Source of the DNA: Agrobacterium fabrum str. C58
GTDB taxonomy: Bacteria > Pseudomonadota > Alphaproteobacteria > Rhizobiales > Rhizobiaceae
Assembly: GCF_000092025.1 (NCBI RefSeq)
Contig: NC_003062.2
Coordinates: 2,768,001-2,832,000, forward strand
Direction: 5' to 3'
Length of the DNA stretch: 64,000 nt
Positions 56,697 through 64,000 of this stretch are shown here, one piece after another. The translations under genes and the position numbers were made by a program. The notes beneath the pieces were generated by a model. It was not told the DNA's origin and ran no database searches. It saw only the letters and a list, made by a program, of their open reading frames with translations. The first letter of the stretch is position 1. Each line of letters opens with the position of its first letter.

Positions 56697-56711
56697 GGAG
56701 GAGGAAAACCC
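56697..56711 (+). promoter_or_regulatory. Ribosome-binding site selecting the GTG start of altronate dehydratase
   Basis: GGAGGAGG (56697-56704) is 7 bases before GTG at 56712. The ATG at 56670, directly after the regulator stop, has no such site. Confidence 0.65.
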
Positions 56712-58244
56712 GTGAGTGAGAATTCCGAGGCAACCATTTTGCTGAACGCCAACGACAATGTCGCGGTGGCGCGTCGGTCTATCCCGGCTGGCGGAGCGAC
56801 GGGCAGGGGTGATCTGGCGGCACTCGAGCTGATCGGACGCGGGCACAAGGTGGCGCTCAAACTCATCAAATCCGGAGACGAGGTGCTGAAATACGGGCAG
56901 GTCATCGGCATCGCGACCCAGGACATCGAAGCCGGCCGGCATGTGCACCTGCACAATCTCGCCATGGTGCCGTCAGAACATGCGCATCAGTTCAGCGTCG
57001 ACATCGAGGAGAAGGGCATGGTGCCGGAAGCCGAGCGCCGGACCTTCATGGGTTATGACCGTGGTCTCGGCGGCGTTGGCACACGCAACTATATCGGCGT
57101 CATCGCCTCGGTGAACTGTTCCGCCACTGTGTCGCGCTACATCGCCGATTATTTCAACAAACAGGGCGGCCTTGACGGCTTCGACAATGTCGATGGCGTC
57201 GTGGCGCTGACCCACGGTGGCGGCTGTGCGCTGAACACCAAGTCGGAAGGTTACCGCCTTCTGATCCGCACCATTCAGGGTTATGCCCGCCATCCGAATT
57301 TCGGCGGGATTCTGCTGATCGGCCTTGGTTGCGAAACCAACCAGATCGCGCCCATTCTCGAACATTACAAGATGGAAGAGGGCGAGCGGCTGCGCACCAT
57401 GACCATCCAGCAGCATGGTGGCACCCGCAAGACCATCGATGCGGCAATAACCGAAATCAAGGCGATGCTACCGATGGTGAACGCCGCCCGCCGCACCGAG
57501 CAACCGCTTTCCAAGCTGAAGGTCGCACTGGAATGTGGCGGCTCGGATGGATATTCCGGCATCTCCGCCAATCCGGCTCTGGGTTATGCATCCGACCTAA
57601 TCGTCCGCAATGGCGGCACGACCGTGCTTTCCGAAACGCCCGAAATCTACGGCGCGGAGCACCTGCTGACCAAACGCGCCGTCACACCTGCGGTCGCCGA
57701 AAAACTGCTGCAGCGCATCGACTGGTGGCGGGACTATACCGCCCGCAATGGCGACGAACTCAACAACAATCCTTCGCACGGCAACAAGCTCGGCGGCCTG
57801 ACTACCATTCTGGAGAAATCGCTGGGCGCGGTCGCCAAGGGTGGCTCCATGCCGCTGAAGGCGGTTTATGAATTTGCCGAGACCGTGACGGAGCAAGGCT
57901 TCGTCTTCATGGATACACCCGGCTATGACCCCGTTGCCGTCACCGGCCAGGTTGCCGGCGGCTGCAACGTCATCTGTTTCACCACCGGCCGTGGCTCGGT
58001 TTCAGGTTTCAAGCCCTCTCCCTGCATCAAGATCGCCACCAACTCCGAAATGTATGAACACATGAAGGAAGACATGGATATCAACTGCGGCGAGATCGTC
58101 ACCGGAACGGAAACCATCGAAGAATCCGGCAAACGAATTTTCGAACATATTCTCGCGGTCGCTTCCGGCGACAAGACGGTGAGCGAAATTTATGATTACG
58201 GTGACAATGAATTTGTGCCGTGGCAGGTCGGCGCAGTGACCTGA
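56712..58244 (+). CDS. uxaA: Altronate dehydratase family protein (UxaA)
   Basis: Dehydrates altronate or a related sugar acid to a 2-keto-3-deoxy acid, probably with an iron cofactor. From GTG 56712 it has 510 residues. The N-terminal SAF domain (about 8-95) is followed by the catalytic domain with GYDRGLGGVGTRNYIGVIASVNCSATV, HGGGCALN, GLGCETNQI, ECGGSDGYSGISANPALG, ETPEIYGAEHLL, NPSHGNKLGG and CINCGEI-like DINCGEIVTGTET. An ATG at 56670 is an alternative start. It follows the regulator gene directly. Pairing with the UxaB-like gene suggests uronate catabolism; in the present context a fuconate-related role is possible. Confidence 0.88.
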   Translation: MSENSEATILLNANDNVAVARRSIPAGGATGRGDLAALELIGRGHKVALKLIKSGDEVLKYGQVIGIATQDIEAGRHVHLHNLAMVPSEHAHQFSVDIEEKGMVPEAERRTFMGYDRGLGGVGTRNYIGVIASVNCSATVSRYIADYFNKQGGLDGFDNVDGVVALTHGGGCALNTKSEGYRLLIRTIQGYARHPNFGGILLIGLGCETNQIAPILEHYKMEEGERLRTMTIQQHGGTRKTIDAAITEIKAMLPMVNAARRTEQPLSKLKVALECGGSDGYSGISANPALGYASDLIVRNGGTTVLSETPEIYGAEHLLTKRAVTPAVAEKLLQRIDWWRDYTARNGDELNNNPSHGNKLGGLTTILEKSLGAVAKGGSMPLKAVYEFAETVTEQGFVFMDTPGYDPVAVTGQVAGGCNVICFTTGRGSVSGFKPSPCIKIATNSEMYEHMKEDMDINCGEIVTGTETIEESGKRIFEHILAVASGDKTVSEIYDYGDNEFVPWQVGAVT

Positions 58245-58273
58245 AGCGCAATACCGACTGTCCCACGTGAAAC

Positions 58274-58304
58274 AAAAGGCCCGGAAATCACTTTCCGGGC
58301 CTTC
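58274..58304 (-). terminator. Terminator between uxaA and purH (mainly for purH)
   Basis: AAGGCCCGGAAA-TCAC-TTTCCGGGCCTT is a perfect 12-bp stem. On the minus strand it is followed by TTTTGTTT, a good U tract for purH. On the plus strand the following DNA is only partly T-rich, but it probably also ends the uxaA transcript. Confidence 0.82.
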
Positions 58305-58328
58305 GTCATTTCTGTCTATATCGCGCGC

Positions 58329-59945
58329 TTAATGGCGGAAGTGGCGCATGCCGGTGAAGACCATAGCCACATTATGCTCGTTTGCAGCGTCGATCACGTC
58401 CTGATCGCGCATGGAGCCACCCGGCTGGATGACAGCGGTGGCGCCCGCAGCGATTGCAGCAAGCAAACCATCCGCAAACGGATAAAAGGCTTCCGACGCA
58501 ACGGCAGAGCCGCGCGTCAATGGTTCGGCAAGGCCAAGAGCCTTGGCTGCATCTTCCGCCTTCTGGGCGGCGATGCGGGCGGAATCCACACGGCTCATCT
58601 GGCCAGCGCCGATACCCGCCGTCTGACCGTCCTTCGCATAGATCACGGCATTGGATTTCACATGCTTGGCGATCTTGAAAGCGAACTTCATGTCCTCAAG
58701 CTCTTGCGCCGTCGGTGCACGCTTGGTTACGACCTTGAGTTCGAGATCCTCGACCATGCCATTGTCACGGCTCTGCACCAGCAGGCCACCGGAAACGGTC
58801 TTCGCCGTGAGGCCAGCCGCACGCGGGTCTGGCAGGCCGCCGGCGGCCAGAAGGCGCAGGTTCGGCTTGCGGGCGATGATGGACTTGGCCTCTTCGGTCA
58901 CGTCAGGCGCGATGATGACTTCGGTGAAGAGCTTGACGATCTCTTCCGCCGTTTCCGCATCGAGCGTGCGGTTGAGCGCAATGACGCCGCCAAAGGCGGA
59001 AACGGAATCGCATGCCAGCGCCCGCCGATAGGCTTCTGCAAGGGTAGGGCCGGTCGCAACGCCACAGGGATTGGCGTGTTTGACGATGGCAACGGCCGGC
59101 GCATTTTCCGGCAGGAACTCCGCCACCAGCTCGTAAGCCGCATCGGTATCATTGATGTTGTTGTAGGAGAGCTGCTTGCCCTGGAGAAGCGTCGCCGTTG
59201 CAACGCCGGGGCGCTTTTCACCGGTCAGGTAGAAACCGGCGCTCTGATGCGGGTTTTCACCATAACGCATCTTTTCTTTCAGCACACCGCCGATGGCGCG
59301 GTAATGAGGCGTCTCGATCGCCAGTGCTTCGGCAAACCAGTTGGAAATCACGGCATCATAAGCAGCCGTGCGGGCATAGGCCTTGGCGGCAAAACGCTGG
59401 CGCAGCGCATAGGAGGTCTGTCCGTCATCGGCCTGCAGGGCTTCCACCAGCGCAGGGTAGTCGGAAGGGTCGGTAACAACGGTGACATAGGCATGGTTCT
59501 TGGCGGAAGCGCGGATCATCGCCGGGCCGCCAATATCGATATTCTCAACCGTCGTCGGATAATCGCCGCCCTTGGCGCGCACTTCCTCGAACGGATAGAG
59601 ATTGATCACGGAAAGATCGATCGCCTCGATACCATGTGCCTTCATGGCCTCGACATGCTCGGCATCGTCGCGGATTGCCAGAAGCCCGCCATGAACATTG
59701 GGATGCAGCGTCTTGACGCGGCCATCCATGATCTCGGGAAAATTGGTGACGTCGGAGACATCTGTGACGGCAAGACCCGCTTCGGCAATCGCCTTTGCCG
59801 TACCGCCGGTCGACAGGAGCTTGACGCCGAGCTTGGAGAGTACCGTTGCCAACTCGATAATATCGGTCTTGTCGGACACGGAAAGAAGCGCCGTGCGAAT
59901 CTTGACCTTATCGGGGGCGGGAATTTTCTTGGACACCACGGCCAT
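58329..59945 (-). CDS. purH: Bifunctional AICAR transformylase / IMP cyclohydrolase
   Basis: Last two steps of IMP synthesis. The 538-residue protein has an N-terminal MGS-like IMP cyclohydrolase domain (about 15-160; [45 protein letters not shown]) and a C-terminal transformylase domain (LRYGENPHQ as [23 protein letters not shown]). The C-terminal [11 protein letters not shown]...[19 protein letters not shown] is also typical. ATG 59945 has GGAG upstream; the extension to 60017 is not family-like. Ends at a clear terminator. Confidence 0.97.
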   Translation of the reverse strand: MAVVSKKIPAPDKVKIRTALLSVSDKTDIIELATVLSKLGVKLLSTGGTAKAIAEAGLAVTDVSDVTNFPEIMDGRVKTLHPNVHGGLLAIRDDAEHVEAMKAHGIEAIDLSVINLYPFEEVRAKGGDYPTTVENIDIGGPAMIRASAKNHAYVTVVTDPSDYPALVEALQADDGQTSYALRQRFAAKAYARTAAYDAVISNWFAEALAIETPHYRAIGGVLKEKMRYGENPHQSAGFYLTGEKRPGVATATLLQGKQLSYNNINDTDAAYELVAEFLPENAPAVAIVKHANPCGVATGPTLAEAYRRALACDSVSAFGGVIALNRTLDAETAEEIVKLFTEVIIAPDVTEEAKSIIARKPNLRLLAAGGLPDPRAAGLTAKTVSGGLLVQSRDNGMVEDLELKVVTKRAPTAQELEDMKFAFKIAKHVKSNAVIYAKDGQTAGIGAGQMSRVDSARIAAQKAEDAAKALGLAEPLTRGSAVASEAFYPFADGLLAAIAAGATAVIQPGGSMRDQDVIDAANEHNVAMVFTGMRHFRH

Positions 59946-60097
59946 CGGGCATACTCCGTATAATAGGGAGGACAGGCTGGAAGGGGAATGATCCAGCGAT
60001 TGCCGCCGCGTTAACACAGCTTACCGCATTAATAAACAGCGGGGATGCCGAACGGCAAAAACTATGGCGGTTTTTGCCCTGAGTGGCCCAAAAGCCC

Positions 60098-61765
60098 TCA
60101 GCCCATGCGTTCGATGAGCCAGCGGATTTCCCGGGTATTGACGAGATTGAAGGGTAATTCGATCTGCTGCGAAGGACGCATGCCGGATGCATCCGCCATG
60201 AAGACATCGTCGGTCACGAAAAGCTCCAGTCCGGGCGCCGAAAACAGCCAGGTGGTGCCATCCGCGGCCTCCAGATAAACCGACTCCTCATCCCGCTGGT
60301 GTAGCTGAATATGGGGGTGGATGTGAAAACGGGAAACCGCTGACACGGATTGCAATTGCGCTTTCACCACGGCTTCGTCAGCGCGAAGCAGGTCGCGGCC
60401 CTTTATCTTCGTGCCCGCCGCATTCAATTCTATTTCCCGCTCATGGTAGCAGCCGAAATTCTGCAAATAACCATCATGCGACGCCCAAAGGATGTCATTG
60501 CCATTTGCATCCGTTCCACGTCGGCTATCGACCTTGCTGACGCCCGAAACCATGATCGGGCCAAGCAACCTCGAGCGCGACAATCTGCAGGACGAAGTGT
60601 CGGCAAGCGTGACGGTGGAATGCGCCGCCGTGGAACGGCTGGCGCGTTGATATTCCGGTGCGGCATTACGCGGAAACCCGGAATTGACGATGAACCGGTT
60701 CTTGCCGCAGGACATTTCGAAAGAGAGACACCCTGAATGGGCGCTGCGCGACAGTTCCGCCGAACCGGGATAACCGGTGTCCACGATGATAACAGTCTCA
60801 TCTGTCGCGAGCCGATGGTAATTCACATCCGTCAGGACCTTGGAAGGCCGGCCGGCCGTTTCATCATAACGCAGCACGGAAACAAGCTCGTTGGCGAGCG
60901 TCGCCGTGGCGCCGTTGAACAGCGCAAGATCGCCGCCCTGATGCCGGAAGAACCGGATCGCCGGAAACATGCGGTCTATCGCCGGCACCAGTCCAGAGGG
61001 CAGGTCATGGCCAAGATTAATATAACTTTGCCGCAGCGGCAGGAGATCGAGCAGCAGATCCAGCATAACTCTTGGATTGCGGGAAACATGCCCGCCATCG
61101 GGGAGAATCTGGCGTTCCATTTCCTGAGCTAGCTTCGTTCCGTTCCGGTTGATCCGTGACAACCGTGTGGGCATGGCGATGGAGGCCATCGCAAGCGCTA
61201 TTCTGATCCGCAGCCGCGCTTCACCATCCGGCGCATGTTTGACGATCCGCTCGAGGTAACGCACATGAAAGGCGAGGCTCTTCAGGAAACGGCGATAAAA
61301 GCCCGCATCGGCCTCGTATAAAACCACGGGAGAATGCGAAAGCCAGGCTATCAGCCTCTGCGCCGCAATTTCAGGTGACCAGGCCGTGCCCGTAACGCGC
61401 TTGCCATGCAATACCATCCACTCGGCGACGATGCGACGCGCACGCTTGCAGGCCTCGCTCGATTTATCGGAACGAATGTGCCGCAGCCAGGTAAATGCTT
61501 GCAGCCGTTCTTCAAAAACTGCTGAAGGGTAATCTACCTGAAACGGCGAAGCGCCGCCGGTTTCAACGACGCGTCCGGCAAGCGCGATGCGACCGCGCAA
61601 CAACTCCTCGGCAAAATAGGGATCGATCGCTCTCAGATCGGTGGGTGCAGCCACCAGGCCAGTGGGCACGCGGTTGGTGAATCGCGATAGATGCAGACGC
61701 AACGGGGTAAGGCCGACACACAGATGACGATAAGCCATCCGCGAAAGAAGACCGGCGGCATTCAT
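60098..61765 (-). CDS. Heparinase II/III family protein
   Basis: The 555-residue protein has an all-alpha N-terminal part (LHGKRVTGTAWSPEIAAQRLIAWLSHSPVVL) and a C-terminal heparinase II/III beta-domain (GGDLALFNGATATLANEL, VDTGYPGSAELSRSAHSGCLSFEMSCGKNRFIVNSGFP, then AHSTVTLADTSSCRL and FHIHPHIQL). It has no clear signal peptide. The actual polysaccharide substrate is unknown. The ATG at 61765 is preferred over TTG 61789. It sits between the RsmB-family gene and purH in the same direction, an arrangement I cannot explain functionally. Confidence 0.85.
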   Translation of the reverse strand: MNAAGLLSRMAYRHLCVGLTPLRLHLSRFTNRVPTGLVAAPTDLRAIDPYFAEELLRGRIALAGRVVETGGASPFQVDYPSAVFEERLQAFTWLRHIRSDKSSEACKRARRIVAEWMVLHGKRVTGTAWSPEIAAQRLIAWLSHSPVVLYEADAGFYRRFLKSLAFHVRYLERIVKHAPDGEARLRIRIALAMASIAMPTRLSRINRNGTKLAQEMERQILPDGGHVSRNPRVMLDLLLDLLPLRQSYINLGHDLPSGLVPAIDRMFPAIRFFRHQGGDLALFNGATATLANELVSVLRYDETAGRPSKVLTDVNYHRLATDETVIIVDTGYPGSAELSRSAHSGCLSFEMSCGKNRFIVNSGFPRNAAPEYQRASRSTAAHSTVTLADTSSCRLSRSRLLGPIMVSGVSKVDSRRGTDANGNDILWASHDGYLQNFGCYHEREIELNAAGTKIKGRDLLRADEAVVKAQLQSVSAVSRFHIHPHIQLHQRDEESVYLEAADGTTWLFSAPGLELFVTDDVFMADASGMRPSQQIELPFNLVNTREIRWLIERMG

Positions 61766-61890
61766 GCTGCCTGCGAAGGACCCTAACAAGCTGTGTTTCC
61801 CGTTTCACATGTTTTGTTTTTATCAGTGAACCGCGATGATCGGAACGTTTTCGATAAATATCTAATGATTCGCGAGAGCTTGGCTTTTTT

Positions 61891-63282
61891 CTACTTCTTA
61901 CGCAAGACACTGCTAAAAAACCCATCGACGCCACCGAACATATCAGGTGTCGTGCGAAGATCGCCCGCGGCACTAATCGCCGCTTCCATTCCGGGCCAGT
62001 CTTCCCTGTGAACGGCAACACGCTCCACATCAGGGTTTTCCGCCAGAACCTCGGCAATCATCTCTTCCCCTTCGGAAGGATCGAGCGAGCAGTTGGAAAA
62101 GACCACGAGGCCGCCCGGCCCGACGAGCGTTAGCGCATGTCGCAGCATCTGGCCCTGAAGTGCCGCGAGTTTGGCAATGTCGTTCTCGTCTTTCGTCCAG
62201 CAGACGTCGGGATGCTTGCGCAAAGTGCCGGTAGACGAACAGGGTGCATCGAGCAGCACGGCGTCGAAAAGCTGTTCCGGCTGGTATTTCAGCATATTGG
62301 CCTCCACCGTTTCGGCATGGAGACCAAGTCGGTCGAGATTTTCCCGAAGGCGGCGAAGACGGTTGCCGGACTGATCCAGCGCCGTTACCCTGGCGCCCGC
62401 CAGCGCAAGCTGGGCGGTCTTGCCGCCGGGGGCAGCGCAAAGATCGGCGACGCGCTTGCCGGAGATATCGCCCAGCAGCCTTACCGGCATGCTGGCTGCG
62501 AGATCCTGAACCCACCATGCGCCCTCGGCGAAACCGTCGAGCGAGGGGATCTGGCCTTCGAATTCACCCAGACGCACGCTGCCATTCGGCATAAGCGTGC
62601 CACCCAGTCTTTCCGCCCAAAGAGCGGGATCGGCCTTTACCGTCAAGTCAATGCAGGACGGTGTCAGCTGTGCTTGCGAGATCCTTTGAGCCACCTCATC
62701 GCCATAAGCCGAAACAAGCCGCGCATAGAACCATTCCGGCAAGACCGGAACATCCGCGATGGCCTTTTCGATCTCCGCTTTTTCACGGCCGAGCCTTCGA
62801 AGCACGGCATTGACCAGCTTGACGAAACGCCTATTGCGAGGATCGCGATGCGCCTGCTCCACGGCAAGATCGACAGCGGAATGATCCGGCACATCGAGAT
62901 AAAGCATCTGCGCAGCCCCAACGACGAGGACGTGATGCAGCGATCGGGCTCCTTGCGGCAATGGCCCATCCAACAACATCGACAATGCCGTCTCAATGCG
63001 GGGAAGGTGCCGGAGCGCACTATTGACGACCGCCCTCACCAGTGCCCGATCAGCAAGCGACAACGCACGATAGACGGGATTGCCGTTTTCGCTGTCGAGC
63101 ATCCCGTCCATGGAGGTCTTCTTTTCCAGAACCGCCGCGAGAATGCGGGTGGCAGCAATGCGCGCCGCAAGACCCGGCTTGTCCTCGAAAGACGAAGGGC
63201 CGTCTTCACGGCCCCTTGCATGCGCTGGCTTCGGTTTTCTGGACCGCGCCGGCTTACTCTGAATATCGGATGTCAAGACCAC
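61891..63282 (-). CDS. RsmB/NOP family RNA (cytosine-C5) methyltransferase with NusB-like domain
   Basis: Predicted 16S rRNA m5C methyltransferase. The 463-residue protein has a basic N-terminal tail, a NusB-like domain (about 37-165; [23 protein letters not shown]) and a SAM-binding domain ([16 protein letters not shown]). The two catalytic Cys motifs are [16 protein letters not shown] and [14 protein letters not shown]. The start is GTG 63282 with AAGGGG upstream, overlapping the htpX stop. The usual name would be RsmB/Sun; specificity within the family is not certain. Confidence 0.93.
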   Translation of the reverse strand: MVLTSDIQSKPARSRKPKPAHARGREDGPSSFEDKPGLAARIAATRILAAVLEKKTSMDGMLDSENGNPVYRALSLADRALVRAVVNSALRHLPRIETALSMLLDGPLPQGARSLHHVLVVGAAQMLYLDVPDHSAVDLAVEQAHRDPRNRRFVKLVNAVLRRLGREKAEIEKAIADVPVLPEWFYARLVSAYGDEVAQRISQAQLTPSCIDLTVKADPALWAERLGGTLMPNGSVRLGEFEGQIPSLDGFAEGAWWVQDLAASMPVRLLGDISGKRVADLCAAPGGKTAQLALAGARVTALDQSGNRLRRLRENLDRLGLHAETVEANMLKYQPEQLFDAVLLDAPCSSTGTLRKHPDVCWTKDENDIAKLAALQGQMLRHALTLVGPGGLVVFSNCSLDPSEGEEMIAEVLAENPDVERVAVHREDWPGMEAAISAAGDLRTTPDMFGGVDGFFSSVLRKK

Positions 63283-64000
63283 GGCCCCTTGCGCTCGTTT
63301 TCATTGCCTCGTCTCCAGCCCGTTGTGGGAACGGAGCCTGATTTGCGCACCGGTCTATCACCCGATGGCGGCGGCGTCGATGCTCGCGGAGAAAACTCCT
63401 GCGCCATCGCGTGCAGCGCCGCCACGCGGTTTTCCGTGTTCGGATGGGTGGAAAAAAGATTGTCCATACGCTCGCCGGAGAGCGGATTGATGATGAACAT
63501 ATGCGCCGTTGCCGGATTGCGCTCGGCATCGTCATTGTGAATTTGCTGTGCCATGCCTGAAATCTTCTGCAGGGCAGAGGCAAGCCAGAGCGGGTTGCCG
63601 CATATTTCCGCGCCGCGCCGGTCGGCGGAATATTCGCGGGTGCGACTGATAGCCATCTGCACCAACATTGCCGCAAGCGGCGCCACTATCATCGCCACCA
63701 GCACACCGATGAAGCCCAAGGGGTTATTGTTGTTTTCCCTGTTGCCGCCAAAGAAGAAGGCAAAATTGCCGAGCATGGAGATCGCACCCGCGAGCGTGGC
63801 GGTGATTGTCATGGTCAGGGTATCGCGGTTCTGCACATGGGCGAGTTCATGCGCCATGACACCGGCCACTTCCTCGGGCGTCAGACGCTCCAGCAGCCCG
63901 GTCGAAGCGGCAACAGCCGCATTCTCAGGATTTCGACCGGTCGCGAAGGCGTTTGGCTGCGGACTGTCGTAAATATAGACCTTCGGCATGGGCAGACCGG
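63273..64000 (-). CDS. htpX: Protease HtpX homologue (M48B), 5'-truncated by window edge
   Basis: Membrane zinc metalloprotease of envelope stress. The frame stays open to base 64000, so the N-terminal membrane segments lie beyond the window. The visible 241 or so residues begin [12 protein letters not shown], then [17 protein letters not shown] and the zinc motif [14 protein letters not shown] (HExxH), two hydrophobic segments and [15 protein letters not shown] with the third ligand Glu/Asp region. Near the C-terminus comes [24 protein letters not shown]. The stop overlaps the start of the methyltransferase gene by 10 bp. The 39-residue C-terminal tail is basic and variable. Confidence 0.95.
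   Translation of the reverse strand, partial: GLPMPKVYIYDSPQPNAFATGRNPENAAVAASTGLLERLTPEEVAGVMAHELAHVQNRDTLTMTITATLAGAISMLGNFAFFFGGNRENNNNPLGFIGVLVAMIVAPLAAMLVQMAISRTREYSADRRGAEICGNPLWLASALQKISGMAQQIHNDDAERNPATAHMFIINPLSGERMDNLFSTHPNTENRVAALHAMAQEFSPRASTPPPSGDRPVRKSGSVPTTGWRRGNENERKGPWS

Noticed and set aside
58332..59963. 543-codon plus-strand frame opposite purH
   Set aside because: purH is complete and conserved on the minus strand; the opposite frame mirrors its codon bias.

Overview
The window reads as a piece of the main chromosome of an alphaproteobacterium of the Rhizobiaceae, most likely the Agrobacterium tumefaciens/fabrum complex. This is inferred from the gene families and gene order, not from a database search. 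Pointers are the PHB locus phaR/phaAB next to a large NAD-glutamate dehydrogenase, the block rppH-ctpA-envC-rlmH-rsfS-nadD-proA-proB-obgE-rpmA-rplU, an aerobic cobalamin cluster with cobG, cobN, cobW and cobE, and uniformly GC-rich coding sequence. I saw no insertion sequence, phage gene, CRISPR array, tRNA or rRNA. Almost every base is coding.

Layout. 1-5002: the 3' part of an NAD-glutamate dehydrogenase gene and an MFS (UMF1/Atg22-like) transporter. 5061-7956: phaR facing phaA-phaB. 8100-9030: bfd-bfr iron-storage pair with an Irr-box-like site upstream and a shared terminator. 9029-21234 (minus strand): housekeeping genes for RNA decay, envelope processing, ribosome function, NAD and proline synthesis, ObgE, two GNAT acetyltransferases, L27 and L21. 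21567-26812: a zincin-like protein, DUF1737, a CitE-like lyase, a small membrane protein, leuD, leuB and a di-heme cytochrome c peroxidase-like protein.

27035-46394: a roughly 19-kb adenosylcobalamin cluster (cobB, cobA, cbiD, cobM, cobE, cobL, cobK, cobJ, cobI, cobH, cobG, cobN, cobW, DUF1636, cobO, cobQ, cobD, cobC). It is a patchwork of short co-oriented blocks that overlap at both ends. Tandem genes share ATGA, convergent genes share 14-46 bp of 3' end, and two divergent pairs (cobL/cobK and cobD/cobC) share the bases of their start codons in a CATG palindrome. A cobalamin riboswitch precedes DUF1636-cobW-cobN-cobG-cobH-cobI-cobJ. The pathway is of the oxygen-dependent type (CobG, CobN), but the C1 methylation enzyme present is CbiD, and no cobF was seen.

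46376-58244: a sugar/sugar-acid catabolic cluster. Nine minus-strand genes (ABC importer, aldo/keto reductase, lactonase, zinc alcohol dehydrogenase, mannitol-dehydrogenase-family oxidoreductase, mutarotase, L-fuconate dehydratase) diverge from a GntR/FadR regulator followed by an altronate dehydratase. The divergent intergenic region holds four copies of an 11-bp motif close to TGGTCAGGCCA. Two of them sit exactly inside the spacers of two opposing predicted promoters, a likely self-contained regulatory switch. 58329-64000 (minus strand): purH, a heparinase II/III-like gene, an RsmB-family methyltransferase and the 3' part of htpX.
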